Positions 15,396 to 24,721 of a stretch of DNA of 40,555 nt are shown one piece after another. A program made the translations under genes and the position numbers. Origin of the DNA: CAYUAI01 sp964442745 (GTDB lineage Bacteria > Pseudomonadota > Gammaproteobacteria > S012-40). The notes beneath the pieces are model-generated. The model saw nothing but the letters and a program-made list of their open reading frames with translations, searched no databases and was not told the origin of the DNA. Position 1 is the stretch's first letter, and each line of letters begins with the position of its first letter. Location of the stretch: the NCBI GenBank assembly GCA_964442745.1, contig CAYUAI010000031.1, forward strand, positions 1-40,555. The letters run 5' to 3'.

Positions 15396-18200
15396 TTAAG
15401 GAATGGGCAAAGGAATCGGCAATTGAACCTTACCCGGTAATGATAGCGACACTTTCTGTCCTTGTGATAATTCATGACCGGCAGGCAGGATAATGAGCTC
15501 TTGTTCAGTAATGCCACTAAGAATTTCCGCATGAGTAAAATCTTCAATTCCAACCGATACGGGAACCAAAGCCACCTGCCCAAGCCGATAAACAGCCACC
15601 ATCGACTTACCTGCCTGGTTAATCAAAGCTTCAAATGGAAGCTTGAGCGTATCCTTGTTTGATGTGATTCTGATTTCCGCATCCACAGACTGACCGATGC
15701 GCAGCTCTGGGGCTTGCCCCCCTAGGCTAATATGAACATTCAAGGTATTTACCGCATTATTCCGAGAGGTCACTGGCGCAATTCGTGTCACACGTTCGCT
15801 CCAAGTCACCTCTGGAAAGGCGTCAGCAGACAATATCACGGCTTGGCCAATGCTCAAATTGGCGCTATCCGCCGCATCAACTTTCACTTCAATCTCCATG
15901 GAAGAAATATCCACGAGAGTTAACAACGGCTGGGGAGGCGTTAACCACTGTCCTTGCTGTACATATAAACGGGTAATAATGCCACGAAAAGGTGCACTAA
16001 TTTTTAGCCTCTGAAGTGTCAGTTCGGCAGATTTCAGTTCTTCTTGTGCAACACTCAAGCGCGCACTGGCAGCCTTCCATGCCGCTTGTGCATCTTCGAC
16101 AGTTTGTCGCGATACCGCGCCTAAGCCTAATGCTTTTTGAAAACGCTCCTGGGTTTTATGGGTCAGAGCCACGTCTTCTTCGGCACTGAGCAATTTCGCT
16201 TGAAAGCGTTTGACATCGCTTTGCGCTTCTTTGTTGTCTAGCTGAGCCAAAATTTGGCCGACCTTGACTTTATCCCCTTCTTTCACACGCAATCGCGTTA
16301 ATTTGCCCGCAATAAATGAAGTCACATCCAATTTTTTCGCACTGACAACTTTCCCAGGCACCGCAATACTCTGATGAATATCTCCCCTTTCGGCATGGAT
16401 GGTACTCACCACCATGTCTTGTTGGCGTAGTTGCCATTGTTGCCAGCCGATGTATCCGATGATCGCCATTGATAATAACAATACCATGCGCTTAAAAAAT
16501 TTGCCGAGACGACTTGTTTGTTGCTTCCTTGGTTTTTTTGCAGCAGTTGAGTCACCCCCTTGATCGAGATCATCTAACAGCGACAAAAGTGGATTATCAG
16601 ACTCCGGTTGTTTGGTCTCTTGTTTTGGTTTTTCAGGGGGGGGCACTGGCTTGCGGTCAGGCTCAGGAGGGATCGGCGATTTTGATGACTGATCCGTCAA
16701 CGCATCAATCAGCGCTTGATCTAATACCGACGTCGTCGTGACCGTTGATGATGGAGTCAAACCAACGGCTTCATCGGATGTTTTTTCCGGGGATTTTGCT
16801 GCAGATGGTAAGTTTTCGCTCATTTTTCCCAGCGCACTCTCTGCACGATTACTCTGTTTGACAGAAGGCATGGTTGTCGCGGGGATAAGCGGGGTTTGCA
16901 AAGTGGGTATTTTACTTGGCACCGCACCGCTTAGGTGCACCTTGGTATAATTACTGGCATCCGCAGACGGTTGCACTGGCTGGGCGGGCTTAACCAAATC
17001 GTTAATGGTCAGTCTTTCAAACCCTGAGGCGGCTTGGCTGTGCTCTTTCGTCGGCGTGATCGTCAATTGAGCCGATGGTGCCCTAATATCATCCTCAGAA
17101 AAAATATCGAAATTTATTTTATCATGATCAAAAGAGGCTTTTGGTTTAGATGAATGCAATTTGTTCAACGACAAATCATCCGAGGTTAATTGACTAAGCT
17201 CATTCGCATTGAAATGAGTCATATCGCCTTTGCCATCGCGACTATTTTTAGGGGGGGCGGCGGCAATGCTTATATCACCAAAATCATTGGCATTTGCTTT
17301 GGTTTTTGACGACCGAAGACTGGAGCCGGCTATTCCATTCTGGGAGTTTAGCAACTCGATCGCCGACTTTTTTTCCTCAACTAAAACCATTTTTGGCGCG
17401 ACAACGGGCTTTGCATCCTCAGCTTGAGCGGCGATTAATTGAGACGCTTCTGTGTTGTCTAATGCTGAATTTGCCGCTTCTCCTGAAAAACGATGAGGGC
17501 CTGGCCGATTATTTAATGCACCATCGGAAAATAATTGATTACCAACATAGATATCTGGTGTATCCATTGTCATGGGTTTGGTCTGTTGGCGTGATGCAGG
17601 CTCATGAGGATGCCCAAGCTGAGCAGCAACAATGGTTTTACTTTTACCCGCCGCATTATCCAACGCATTACGGCGTCCCAACAAATGATGGCTAATGACT
17701 TCAAATTCTTTTTCATCAATGGGTTCGAGTGAATGAATCGATGGCACTGACGGCTTGGTGCGAGCTGGACCGCCATCACGTCGTTGCAGATGATCAATAA
17801 TTGTTTGAATGGTCACCGCTAATTGTTTACCATCCAGGGGTTTAACAAGCACACTATTGGCACCCAGTTTTTTTAGCTTTTTATGTATTCGGGGATCGTT
17901 AGAGCCAGTAACCACAATAATCGGCAAACGCTGTTTATCACGATAGCCGCAGTTTCGAATCAGGTTAATAACGTCATCACCATTTAAACCATCGGCATCA
18001 TCCGCTAGCATCAAATCTGTGATGATGAGCGCATAATTTTTTTCGAATATTTCATCAATTGCCGTTTCTGCACAGCTGTAATGATCAACGCCATAGCCCA
18101 ACTTGTGCAACAGTTTACCGGTCACAAAAGCAGACGTACGACTGTCGTCAATATAACATATACGATACTTAGATGAGCGTATCGTGCCCGTTTTTAACAT
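15396..18200 (-). CDS. Response-regulator receiver fused to HlyD/MacA-type adaptor
   Basis: A 934-residue chain joining two usually separate modules. Residues about 12-138 form a CheY-like receiver with a full phosphorylation pocket: Asp18/Asp19, Asp62 (ITDLML), Thr98 (VVTGS) and Lys120-Pro121. A long polar, Pro/Ser/Thr-rich linker follows (140-565), then one membrane helix (about 571-587, MVLLLSMAIIGYIGW). After it comes a periplasmic adaptor of the MacA/RND type: barrel-sandwich lipoyl halves (AGKLTRLRVKEGDKVKVGQ and APFRGIITRLYVQQGQWL), a coiled-coil hairpin between them, and a beta-barrel. Topology puts the receiver in the cytoplasm. The ATPase and permease genes follow with almost no gap, so this is a MacAB-like operon whose adaptor could be gated by a histidine kinase. 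No kinase gene is nearby. The ORF is uninterrupted, so the fusion looks genuine. Confidence 0.88.
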   Translation of the reverse strand: MLKTGTIRSSKYRICYIDDSRTSAFVTGKLLHKLGYGVDHYSCAETAIDEIFEKNYALIITDLMLADDADGLNGDDVINLIRNCGYRDKQRLPIIVVTGSNDPRIHKKLKKLGANSVLVKPLDGKQLAVTIQTIIDHLQRRDGGPARTKPSVPSIHSLEPIDEKEFEVISHHLLGRRNALDNAAGKSKTIVAAQLGHPHEPASRQQTKPMTMDTPDIYVGNQLFSDGALNNRPGPHRFSGEAANSALDNTEASQLIAAQAEDAKPVVAPKMVLVEEKKSAIELLNSQNGIAGSSLRSSKTKANANDFGDISIAAAPPKNSRDGKGDMTHFNANELSQLTSDDLSLNKLHSSKPKASFDHDKINFDIFSEDDIRAPSAQLTITPTKEHSQAASGFERLTINDLVKPAQPVQPSADASNYTKVHLSGAVPSKIPTLQTPLIPATTMPSVKQSNRAESALGKMSENLPSAAKSPEKTSDEAVGLTPSSTVTTTSVLDQALIDALTDQSSKSPIPPEPDRKPVPPPEKPKQETKQPESDNPLLSLLDDLDQGGDSTAAKKPRKQQTSRLGKFFKRMVLLLSMAIIGYIGWQQWQLRQQDMVVSTIHAERGDIHQSIAVPGKVVSAKKLDVTSFIAGKLTRLRVKEGDKVKVGQILAQLDNKEAQSDVKRFQAKLLSAEEDVALTHKTQERFQKALGLGAVSRQTVEDAQAAWKAASARLSVAQEELKSAELTLQRLKISAPFRGIITRLYVQQGQWLTPPQPLLTLVDISSMEIEVKVDAADSANLSIGQAVILSADAFPEVTWSERVTRIAPVTSRNNAVNTLNVHISLGGQAPELRIGQSVDAEIRITSNKDTLKLPFEALINQAGKSMVAVYRLGQVALVPVSVGIEDFTHAEILSGITEQELIILPAGHELSQGQKVSLSLPGKVQLPIPLPIP

Positions 18201-18798
18201 AAAAGTGTTTTCTTTAGTGTGTCATTTAAAAGTTTAAATAGGATTGGCCGTCCTTAACAGGCGATATATAAAATCCCGTGCGGAGAGATTACAGTTAGCC
18301 ACACCGACTTAGCAGCTAGCAAGCTTCAGCCAAAACGATAGACTTAGCACGGCCGTTCAAAGTATAGACATATTTTCTTTAGCAAAATCCCTTATCTTGG
18401 CAAATTTCATGCTATCAATGCACCGCTTATGTTGTCGCACAACCAAGCGCCCGACTTAGCAGCGTTTTATTAGGAAAAATATCGGCATAGCAAATCAACA
18501 ACTTAAACTAATGACGGCTAATTATCCACCATTTCAATGGAGGCCGATTTTCACCACTTTTTCAGTCTGGATAGAGTCAATCATGCTATCTCATTGTATT
18601 TCTAGCTTATTGACCGACATGGCAATAACAAGCATTGGCTATTTCATCTGCATGATAGAAATCCACAACAACCCCTATCGGGATTGCCGCCAAACATCGG
18701 TACCGTTACAATGAAGCAAGGCTGCGCTACCTTAGCCGATATCTCTGGACTAAACTTGTAATGTATATTTTCTATAGCAATTAACACAATAACTTCAT
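18201..18798. other. Divergent intergenic region (598 bp)
   Basis: Lies between the start of the receiver-adaptor gene (minus) and the acyl-CoA synthetase gene (plus), so it should contain both promoters. A 67-codon ORF at 18511-18714 has no ribosome site or recognisable family and is probably chance. I see no convincing operator, terminator or RNA structure. Confidence 0.5.
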
Positions 18799-20610
18799 AT
18801 GAATAAAACCACTCAATGGACCACTGACGTCATCTCCCCTGATCAAGCGCAAACTTTACACGGTGCTTTTTTAGAGCGACTGCAGCGCTCTCCCAGTAAA
18901 ATCGCTTATCGTTACTTTGACAAGGAAGAAGACACCTGGATAGACTTATCTTGGCAGAAGGTCAATGAACAGATCCATCACTATCAGGTGGCCTTGCAAC
19001 GCTTGAAACTAGAAAAAAATAGCCGGGTAGGCATTATGCTGTACAATTGCCCTGAATGGGTTTTTTTTGAGCAAGCCGCGCTGCGATCTGACCTTATTGT
19101 TGTACCATTGTATCCTAATGATCGACCTGATTGTTTAGCGCACATCCTCAATGACTCGGACATTCGTCTACTTATCTTTCTGGATGAAGCCCAATGGCAA
19201 GTACTTGCCAAAGCGAAAGTACATTTACAACAAGCACCTACACTGGTTTGTTTGAATCATTTTCGCACAACTGAGTACCCTGCCACACCGATTGATGAGT
19301 GGCTACAAGCTGCCACAGACATCGAGGCTGAAAAAAATTACCCCAATGACCCACACGCCTTAGCCACCATTGTTTACACATCGGGAACGACCGGCCGCCC
19401 CAAAGGCGTCATGTTAAGCCATCATAATATTTTGTGGAACGCGCATGTAGGCCAGCAAATCATTACCGTCTATCAAGAAGATTTATTTTTATCCTTTCTG
19501 CCATTATCACACACCTTCGAAAGAACGATTGGCTATTATCTTCCCATGCTGGCAGGCTCATGCGTTGCCTATACCCGCTCCATTACCCATCTCGCGGAAG
19601 ACTTATTGATTATTAAACCCACCATATTAATTTCAGTGCCACGTATTTTTGAGCGTGTCCATGGAAAAATTCAAAGCCAACTAGCGGCCAAGTCTGCCTT
19701 CGCTAAATCGCTGTTTCAGTTCACCGTTCAAGTGGGGTTACGGCGTTTTGCCTATCAGCAGGGACGGGCGGAATATCATTGGTCAATATTGTTGTGGCCA
19801 CTACTCGATCGATTGGTTGCGAAAAAAATCCGCCAAAAGCTAGGTAATCGTTTACGCTTTGCGATCAGTGGCGGTGCTCCGTTACAAGCTAAAATTGCGG
19901 AGATTTTTCTCAGTTTAGGTGTGAAGATCCAACAAGGATATGGCATGACGGAAGTCAGTCCAGTGGTGAGTGTCAATCCGTTAGAGGATAATATTCCTGC
20001 CAGTATTGGCGTCCCGCTACCGAGCGTGGAAATCAAACTTGACGAGCATCAACAACTGCTGACACGCAGCCCATGTGTGATGTTAGGTTATTGGAATAAT
20101 ATGGCAGCGACCCAAGAAATCATGACCGACGATGGCTGGTTGTGTACTGGCGATCTCGCAAAAATCGCAGACGGACATATTTTCATTACGGGTCGACGCA
20201 AAGAAATCATCGTGTTATCTAACGGTGAAAAAGTACCCCCGATTGATATGGAAATGGCCATCGCACTCGACCCTTTATTTGAGCATGCCATCATTATTGG
20301 CGAAACCCGCCCCTACTTAAGCGCCATTATTTCTTTGGATGCCGCTGTCTGGCAAAGTTATTTACAGGCTAAATCGCTTGATGCAAACAACAAGAACAAT
20401 TTAACCAGCCCAGTCATATTACAGGGACTCATTGAAAAAATTTCAGAACGATTAGCCGATTTTCCAGGCTATGCACAAGTCAGAAAGATATTGTTAACCG
20501 ATGAAGCTTGGACAGTAGAAAATGAAATTCTCACAACCACCCTAAAGGTGCGGCGTAACCGGGTAATGGAAAAATATAAAGATGAAATCGAATCACTGTA
20601 TACTAGCTAA
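18799..20610 (+). CDS. Long-chain acyl-CoA synthetase (AMP-forming)
   Basis: Adenylate-forming ligase that would activate long-chain fatty acids to acyl-CoA for uptake, breakdown or lipid remodelling. Its 603-residue length fits the FadD15/long-chain group, which is longer than enterobacterial FadD. Visible motifs: the P-loop TSGTTGRPKG (194-203), LPLSHTFER, the A5 motif QQGYGMTEVSP, WLCTGDLAKI (A7), and TGRRKEIIVLSNGEKVPP around the hinge and A8-A10 loop. The C-terminal lysine region lacks a classic PKT motif; KVRRNRVMEKYKDEIE replaces it, as in many long-chain members. No signal peptide. ATG 18799 lacks a clear Shine-Dalgarno. It stands alone on its strand and converges on greA. Confidence 0.92.
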   Translation: MNKTTQWTTDVISPDQAQTLHGAFLERLQRSPSKIAYRYFDKEEDTWIDLSWQKVNEQIHHYQVALQRLKLEKNSRVGIMLYNCPEWVFFEQAALRSDLIVVPLYPNDRPDCLAHILNDSDIRLLIFLDEAQWQVLAKAKVHLQQAPTLVCLNHFRTTEYPATPIDEWLQAATDIEAEKNYPNDPHALATIVYTSGTTGRPKGVMLSHHNILWNAHVGQQIITVYQEDLFLSFLPLSHTFERTIGYYLPMLAGSCVAYTRSITHLAEDLLIIKPTILISVPRIFERVHGKIQSQLAAKSAFAKSLFQFTVQVGLRRFAYQQGRAEYHWSILLWPLLDRLVAKKIRQKLGNRLRFAISGGAPLQAKIAEIFLSLGVKIQQGYGMTEVSPVVSVNPLEDNIPASIGVPLPSVEIKLDEHQQLLTRSPCVMLGYWNNMAATQEIMTDDGWLCTGDLAKIADGHIFITGRRKEIIVLSNGEKVPPIDMEMAIALDPLFEHAIIIGETRPYLSAIISLDAAVWQSYLQAKSLDANNKNNLTSPVILQGLIEKISERLADFPGYAQVRKILLTDEAWTVENEILTTTLKVRRNRVMEKYKDEIESLYTS

Positions 20611-20638
20611 AGCTGTGTGGACAGTATTTCGAATAAAC

Positions 20639-20711
20639 CCTAACGTTTCAAAAAAAGGGTTAAAAACTGTAAAACTACTTTATTTTCCTGACCCTTTGTT
20701 GAAGCGTTAGG
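20639..20711. terminator. Long stem-loop between convergent genes
   Basis: Arms 20639-20660 and 20691-20711 are inverted copies with two mismatches and a one-base gap, closing a 30-base loop. It lies between the ends of the acyl-CoA synthetase gene (+) and greA (-), the place expected for a bidirectional terminator. Only weak T tracts follow the arms. The long loop is unusual for a Rho-independent terminator, so it may instead be a small palindromic repeat. Confidence 0.45.
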
Positions 20712-20809
20712 ATAAAACCAATATTTTTATCTGATGCACGGCTAAAATCGCTCAACCTAGCATCCGCCGTTAACCAGCAAACAGCCTGTCCAACGACGAA
20801 CGCTGCTAC

Positions 20810-21286
20810 TTACTCGTATCGAACGTCCATGATCTCGTATTCTTTGAGTCCACCAGGCGCCTGTACTTCGACAAAATCACCCGTTTCTTTGCCGATTAAT
20901 GCTCTCGCAATCGGTGCGCCCACAGAAATCAAACCATTTTTGATATCCGCTTCATCTTCGCCGACAATTTGGTAAGTGACCTCATCACCCATACCTTCTA
21001 ACACTAAATCAACCGTGGAACCAAAAACAACTCGACCATTAGCATTAAGTTTAGTCACATCAATGATTTCTGCATTACTCAATTTTGCTTCAATGTCACG
21101 AAGACGTCCTTCAATAAAACCCTGCTGCTCTCGGGCCGCATGATATTCGGCATTTTCTTTTAAATCGCCATGTTCACGCGCATCAGCAATGGCTTGAATG
21201 ACTCTTGGGCGGGCTACGGTTTTCAGCTCACGTAACTCTTCACGGAGCTTTTCAGCACCTTTCACCGTCAGAGGGACTTTGTTCAT
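20810..21286 (-). CDS. greA: Transcription elongation factor GreA
   Basis: Secondary-channel factor of RNA polymerase that stimulates transcript cleavage in backtracked complexes. Exactly 158 residues, as in E. coli. The coiled-coil tip carries the acidic pair in DAREHGDLKENAEYHAA, and the C-terminal FKBP-like domain is complete (VFGSTVDLVLEGMGDEVTYQIVGEDEADI, ISVGAPIARALIGKETGD). The ATG overlaps the carB TGA (ATGA), with a strong AAGGAG eight bases upstream lying inside carB, so the two are cotranscribed and coupled. carA-carB-greA is the usual order in many Gammaproteobacteria. Confidence 0.98.
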   Translation of the reverse strand: MNKVPLTVKGAEKLREELRELKTVARPRVIQAIADAREHGDLKENAEYHAAREQQGFIEGRLRDIEAKLSNAEIIDVTKLNANGRVVFGSTVDLVLEGMGDEVTYQIVGEDEADIKNGLISVGAPIARALIGKETGDFVEVQAPGGLKEYEIMDVRYE

Positions 21287-24200
21287 ATTGTTAACTCCTT
21301 ATGCAAATCTTGCAAGCAATGCACATTGCTTTCATCCAAACATTTCAACGCTTGGCACGTGGCTTTAGCCCCGGCGATCGTTGTTGTATAAGTAACTTTA
21401 TGCTGTAGTGCCGCTTTTCGTATCTCTTTCGAGGCAGCGATCGCCTGTTTAGTAATCGCGGTATTGATAATTAAACTAATCTGATCATTTTTTACGGCGT
21501 CCACGATATGCGGCCTACCTTCCGTCACTTTATTCACTTTCTCATTGTTGATACCCGCATTGCTCAACATCGCGGATGTCCCCGCTGTCGCCACAATGGA
21601 AAATCCCAAATCAATTAAATCCTTTGCTACCCCAATCGCCTCTGGTTTATCCGCATCACAAATACTTAAAAACGCTTTACCGGAGCGAGGTAAGACCACC
21701 CCGGCACCGAGCTGTGCTTTGGCAAACGCTTCACCAAAGGTTTTTCCGATGCCCATCACTTCTCCCGTCGACTTCATTTCGGGTCCCAACTGTGGATCAA
21801 CGCCGGGAAATTTGACAAAAGGAAAAACGGCTTCCTTCACAGAAAAATAATTAGGTTGGGGCGCTTCTGTGATACCTTGACTCACTAAGTCAACCCCGAC
21901 CATACATCGAGCTGCAATTTTTGCTAACGACAATCCGGTCGCTTTAGAAACAAAAGGTACCGTACGCGACGCCCGTGGATTCACTTCAAGTACATAGACG
22001 TGCCTACCTTGAATGGCAAATTGAGCATTCATTAACCCAATGACCCCCAATTCGAGCGCCATCACTTTCATTTGAGCGCGGATCTCGGTTTGAATCTCTG
22101 CTGTTAGCGAATAAGGAGGTAAAGAACAGGCTGAATCCCCCGAATGAACCCCAGCTTCTTCGATATGCTCCATAATACCAGCAATGAAGACATTTTTCCC
22201 ATCACAAATGGCATCGACGTCCACTTCCACTGCATCGCTAAGAAATCGGTCAAGTAATACCGGCGAATCATTGGAAACTGACACCGCCTCTTTCATGTAA
22301 CGGCGCAAATCTTCTTCATTGAATACAATCTCCATGGCACGCCCCCCTAACACATAAGAAGGCCTCACCACCAAAGGAAACCCTAATGTTTCAGCCGATT
22401 GCACCGCTTCTTCAGTACTGCGTGCGGTGCGATTAGGGGGCTGTTTAAGCTTGAGCTTGTTGATCATCTGTTGAAAACGTTCTCGATCTTCAGCCAAGTC
22501 AATACAATCCGGTGAGGTACCGATAATGGGGGCGCCCGCCGCTTCCAATGCTTTAGCTAAACGTAATGGCGTTTGTCCGCCATACTGAATAATGACGCCA
22601 TCCGGTTGTTCAATGTGAATGACTTCAAGTACATCTTCCAACGTCAATGGCTCAAAATACAACCTGTCGGACGTGTCGTAATCGGTGGATACGGTTTCCG
22701 GATTACAATTAATCATAATGGTTTCATAACCATCTTCGCGCAAAGCCAGCGCGGCATGCACGCAACAATAATCAAATTCAATCCCTTGCCCCACGCGATT
22801 GGGACCGCCGCCGAGTACAATCACCTTTTTGTGGACGCTAGGTCGCGCCTCACATTCCTCTTCATAGGTGGAATACATATAGGCGGTTGGCGTACTAAAT
22901 TCGGCGGCGCAAGAATCGACGCGTTTATATACCGGACGGATACCTAAGTGATGGCGATGGGTACGGACCGCTTTTTCTTCAACGTCTAATAACGTTGCCA
23001 TACGTTTATCGGCAAACCCCTGACGCTTCAATTGCTTCATCGTGGCACCATCAATGGTGCTTAATGATTGTGTTCGCAACCAGCGTTCGGTCTCTACAAT
23101 ATCGCTAATCTGGGTTAAAAACCATGGATCAATCCGCGACAGATCATAGATATCTTTAATGCTAAATCCATAACGTAAACCTTCCGCAATAAACCACAAA
23201 CGATCCGCGCCTGGCACAGCCAATTGCTGTTTGATACGCTCTTTAACGTCTTTCGCTTCCGCCGGTAACTTCTCATTAAATCCATCGTTGCCCGTCTCCA
23301 GACCTCTTAGCGCTTTTTGTAATGACTCCTGAAAGGTACGACCCATGGCCATCACTTCACCCACCGATTTCATTTGGGTGGTTAGCGTCGCATCCGCTGC
23401 CGGAAATTTTTCAAAGGTAAACCGAGGAATTTTGGTGACCACATAATCAATGCTTGGCTCAAAGGAGGCCGGTGTGGCACCGCCAGTAATTTCGTTTTGT
23501 AACTCATCAAGCGTATAACCGATAGCCAGTTTAGCGGCGATTTTCGCAATGGGAAAACCGGTGGCTTTTGAGGCCAGCGCAGAAGAACGGGAAACGCGCG
23601 GATTCATCTCGATGATCACCATACTGCCATTCTCCGGATTGATCCCAAATTGCACATTGGATCCTCCGGTATCCACGCCGATTTCACGCAACACCGCAAT
23701 CGATGCATTACGCATCACCTGATATTCTTTATCCGTCAGGGTTTGCGCGGGTGCGACAGTAATTGAATCGCCCGTATGCACCCCCATAGGATCAAAATTT
23801 TCAATGGAACAAACGATAATGCAATTATCTTTGCAGTCTCGAACCACTTCCATTTCAAATTCTTTCCAACCCAGGACAGATTCTTCGATTAATAATTCAT
23901 TGGTCGGTGATAGATCAAGACCACGTTCACAGATCGCCACAAACTCTTCATGATTATAAGCAATGCCTCCCCCGCTGCCACCCATGGTAAAAGAGGGTCG
24001 TATAATGGATGGGTAACCCACTAGCCCCTGAGCCTGTTCAGCTTCCTCCATATTATGAGCGATATGTGAACGAGGCGTGGCTAAACCAATGTTAGCCATG
24101 GCGGTGCGGAAACGATCTCGGTCTTCGGCTTTATCAATGGCCTCTTGGGAAGCACCAATCAGTTCAATATTAAACGCCTCTAACACCCCCTCCCGCGCTA

Positions 24201-24504
24201 AATCCAAGGCACAATTTAAGGCGGTTTGCCCACCCATGGTGGGCAAAATAGCATCCGGTCGTTCTTGTTCAATGATTTTTGCGACGGTTTTCCAGTGAAT
24301 GGGCTCAATATAGGTGGCATCCGCCATCAGCGGATCGGTCATAATGGTCGCCGGATTTGAATTCACTAACACCACCCGATAACCTTCTTCACGCAGTGCC
24401 TTACAGGCTTGTGCGCCGGAGTAGTCGAATTCACAGGCCTGACCAATCACAATAGGTCCGGCGCCAATAATTAAAATGCTTTTTATATCAGTACGTTTTG
24501 GCAT
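21283..24504 (-). CDS. carB: Carbamoyl-phosphate synthase large subunit
   Basis: Large subunit of the glutamine-dependent synthase that makes carbamoyl phosphate for pyrimidine and arginine synthesis. 1073 residues, as in E. coli. The two homologous ATP-grasp halves are visible (about 1-400 and 550-935), starting KSILIIGAGPIVIGQACEFDYSG and KKVIVLGGGPNRVGQGIEFD respectively (given here in part), with EMNPRVSRSSALASKATGFP and EVNPRASRTVPFVSKATG. The oligomerisation domain lies between them, and the C-terminal MGS-like allosteric domain (from about 936) is complete. The gene follows carA after an unusually long 217-bp gap that contains a hairpin. Confidence 0.98.
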   Translation of the reverse strand: MPKRTDIKSILIIGAGPIVIGQACEFDYSGAQACKALREEGYRVVLVNSNPATIMTDPLMADATYIEPIHWKTVAKIIEQERPDAILPTMGGQTALNCALDLAREGVLEAFNIELIGASQEAIDKAEDRDRFRTAMANIGLATPRSHIAHNMEEAEQAQGLVGYPSIIRPSFTMGGSGGGIAYNHEEFVAICERGLDLSPTNELLIEESVLGWKEFEMEVVRDCKDNCIIVCSIENFDPMGVHTGDSITVAPAQTLTDKEYQVMRNASIAVLREIGVDTGGSNVQFGINPENGSMVIIEMNPRVSRSSALASKATGFPIAKIAAKLAIGYTLDELQNEITGGATPASFEPSIDYVVTKIPRFTFEKFPAADATLTTQMKSVGEVMAMGRTFQESLQKALRGLETGNDGFNEKLPAEAKDVKERIKQQLAVPGADRLWFIAEGLRYGFSIKDIYDLSRIDPWFLTQISDIVETERWLRTQSLSTIDGATMKQLKRQGFADKRMATLLDVEEKAVRTHRHHLGIRPVYKRVDSCAAEFSTPTAYMYSTYEEECEARPSVHKKVIVLGGGPNRVGQGIEFDYCCVHAALALREDGYETIMINCNPETVSTDYDTSDRLYFEPLTLEDVLEVIHIEQPDGVIIQYGGQTPLRLAKALEAAGAPIIGTSPDCIDLAEDRERFQQMINKLKLKQPPNRTARSTEEAVQSAETLGFPLVVRPSYVLGGRAMEIVFNEEDLRRYMKEAVSVSNDSPVLLDRFLSDAVEVDVDAICDGKNVFIAGIMEHIEEAGVHSGDSACSLPPYSLTAEIQTEIRAQMKVMALELGVIGLMNAQFAIQGRHVYVLEVNPRASRTVPFVSKATGLSLAKIAARCMVGVDLVSQGITEAPQPNYFSVKEAVFPFVKFPGVDPQLGPEMKSTGEVMGIGKTFGEAFAKAQLGAGVVLPRSGKAFLSICDADKPEAIGVAKDLIDLGFSIVATAGTSAMLSNAGINNEKVNKVTEGRPHIVDAVKNDQISLIINTAITKQAIAASKEIRKAALQHKVTYTTTIAGAKATCQALKCLDESNVHCLQDLHKELTI

Positions 24505-24536
24505 GAGTTGTTAGACTTAAATTCTTAACCTAGCGG

Positions 24537-24563
24537 CTGCCATCGTAGATGCAACGGTGGCAG
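24537..24563 (-). promoter_or_regulatory. Hairpin in carA-carB gap
   Basis: CTGCCATCGT (24537-24546) and ACGGTGGCAG (24554-24563) form a 10-bp stem with one G-T pair and a 7-base loop, 33 bases before the carB start. On the carAB strand it is followed by CCGCTAGG rather than a T run, so it would be an mRNA-processing or translation element rather than a strong terminator. On the plus strand it is followed by AATTTT. Confidence 0.4.
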
Positions 24564-24721
24564 AATTTTATGGTGCTAATGACAGAAACTGAAAAACTAT
24601 TGCTTATGCTAACATTGAGCCGCCTATCATTTAATCTCATTTGAGACCTGGATTCCACAGAAATTTTTCGTCAGTCGGCCATACAACAAGTGTTGCCTCC
24701 TTCAGAAAACCCCTGGTGAAA

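Noticed and set aside
17294..17695. 133-codon ORF antisense to the receiver-adaptor linker
   Set aside because: The real frame covers this region as a polar linker; the antisense frame has no recognisable domain.
18511..18714. 67-codon ORF in the divergent gap before the acyl-CoA synthetase gene
   Set aside because: No Shine-Dalgarno and no family pattern; probably chance in a 598-bp spacer.
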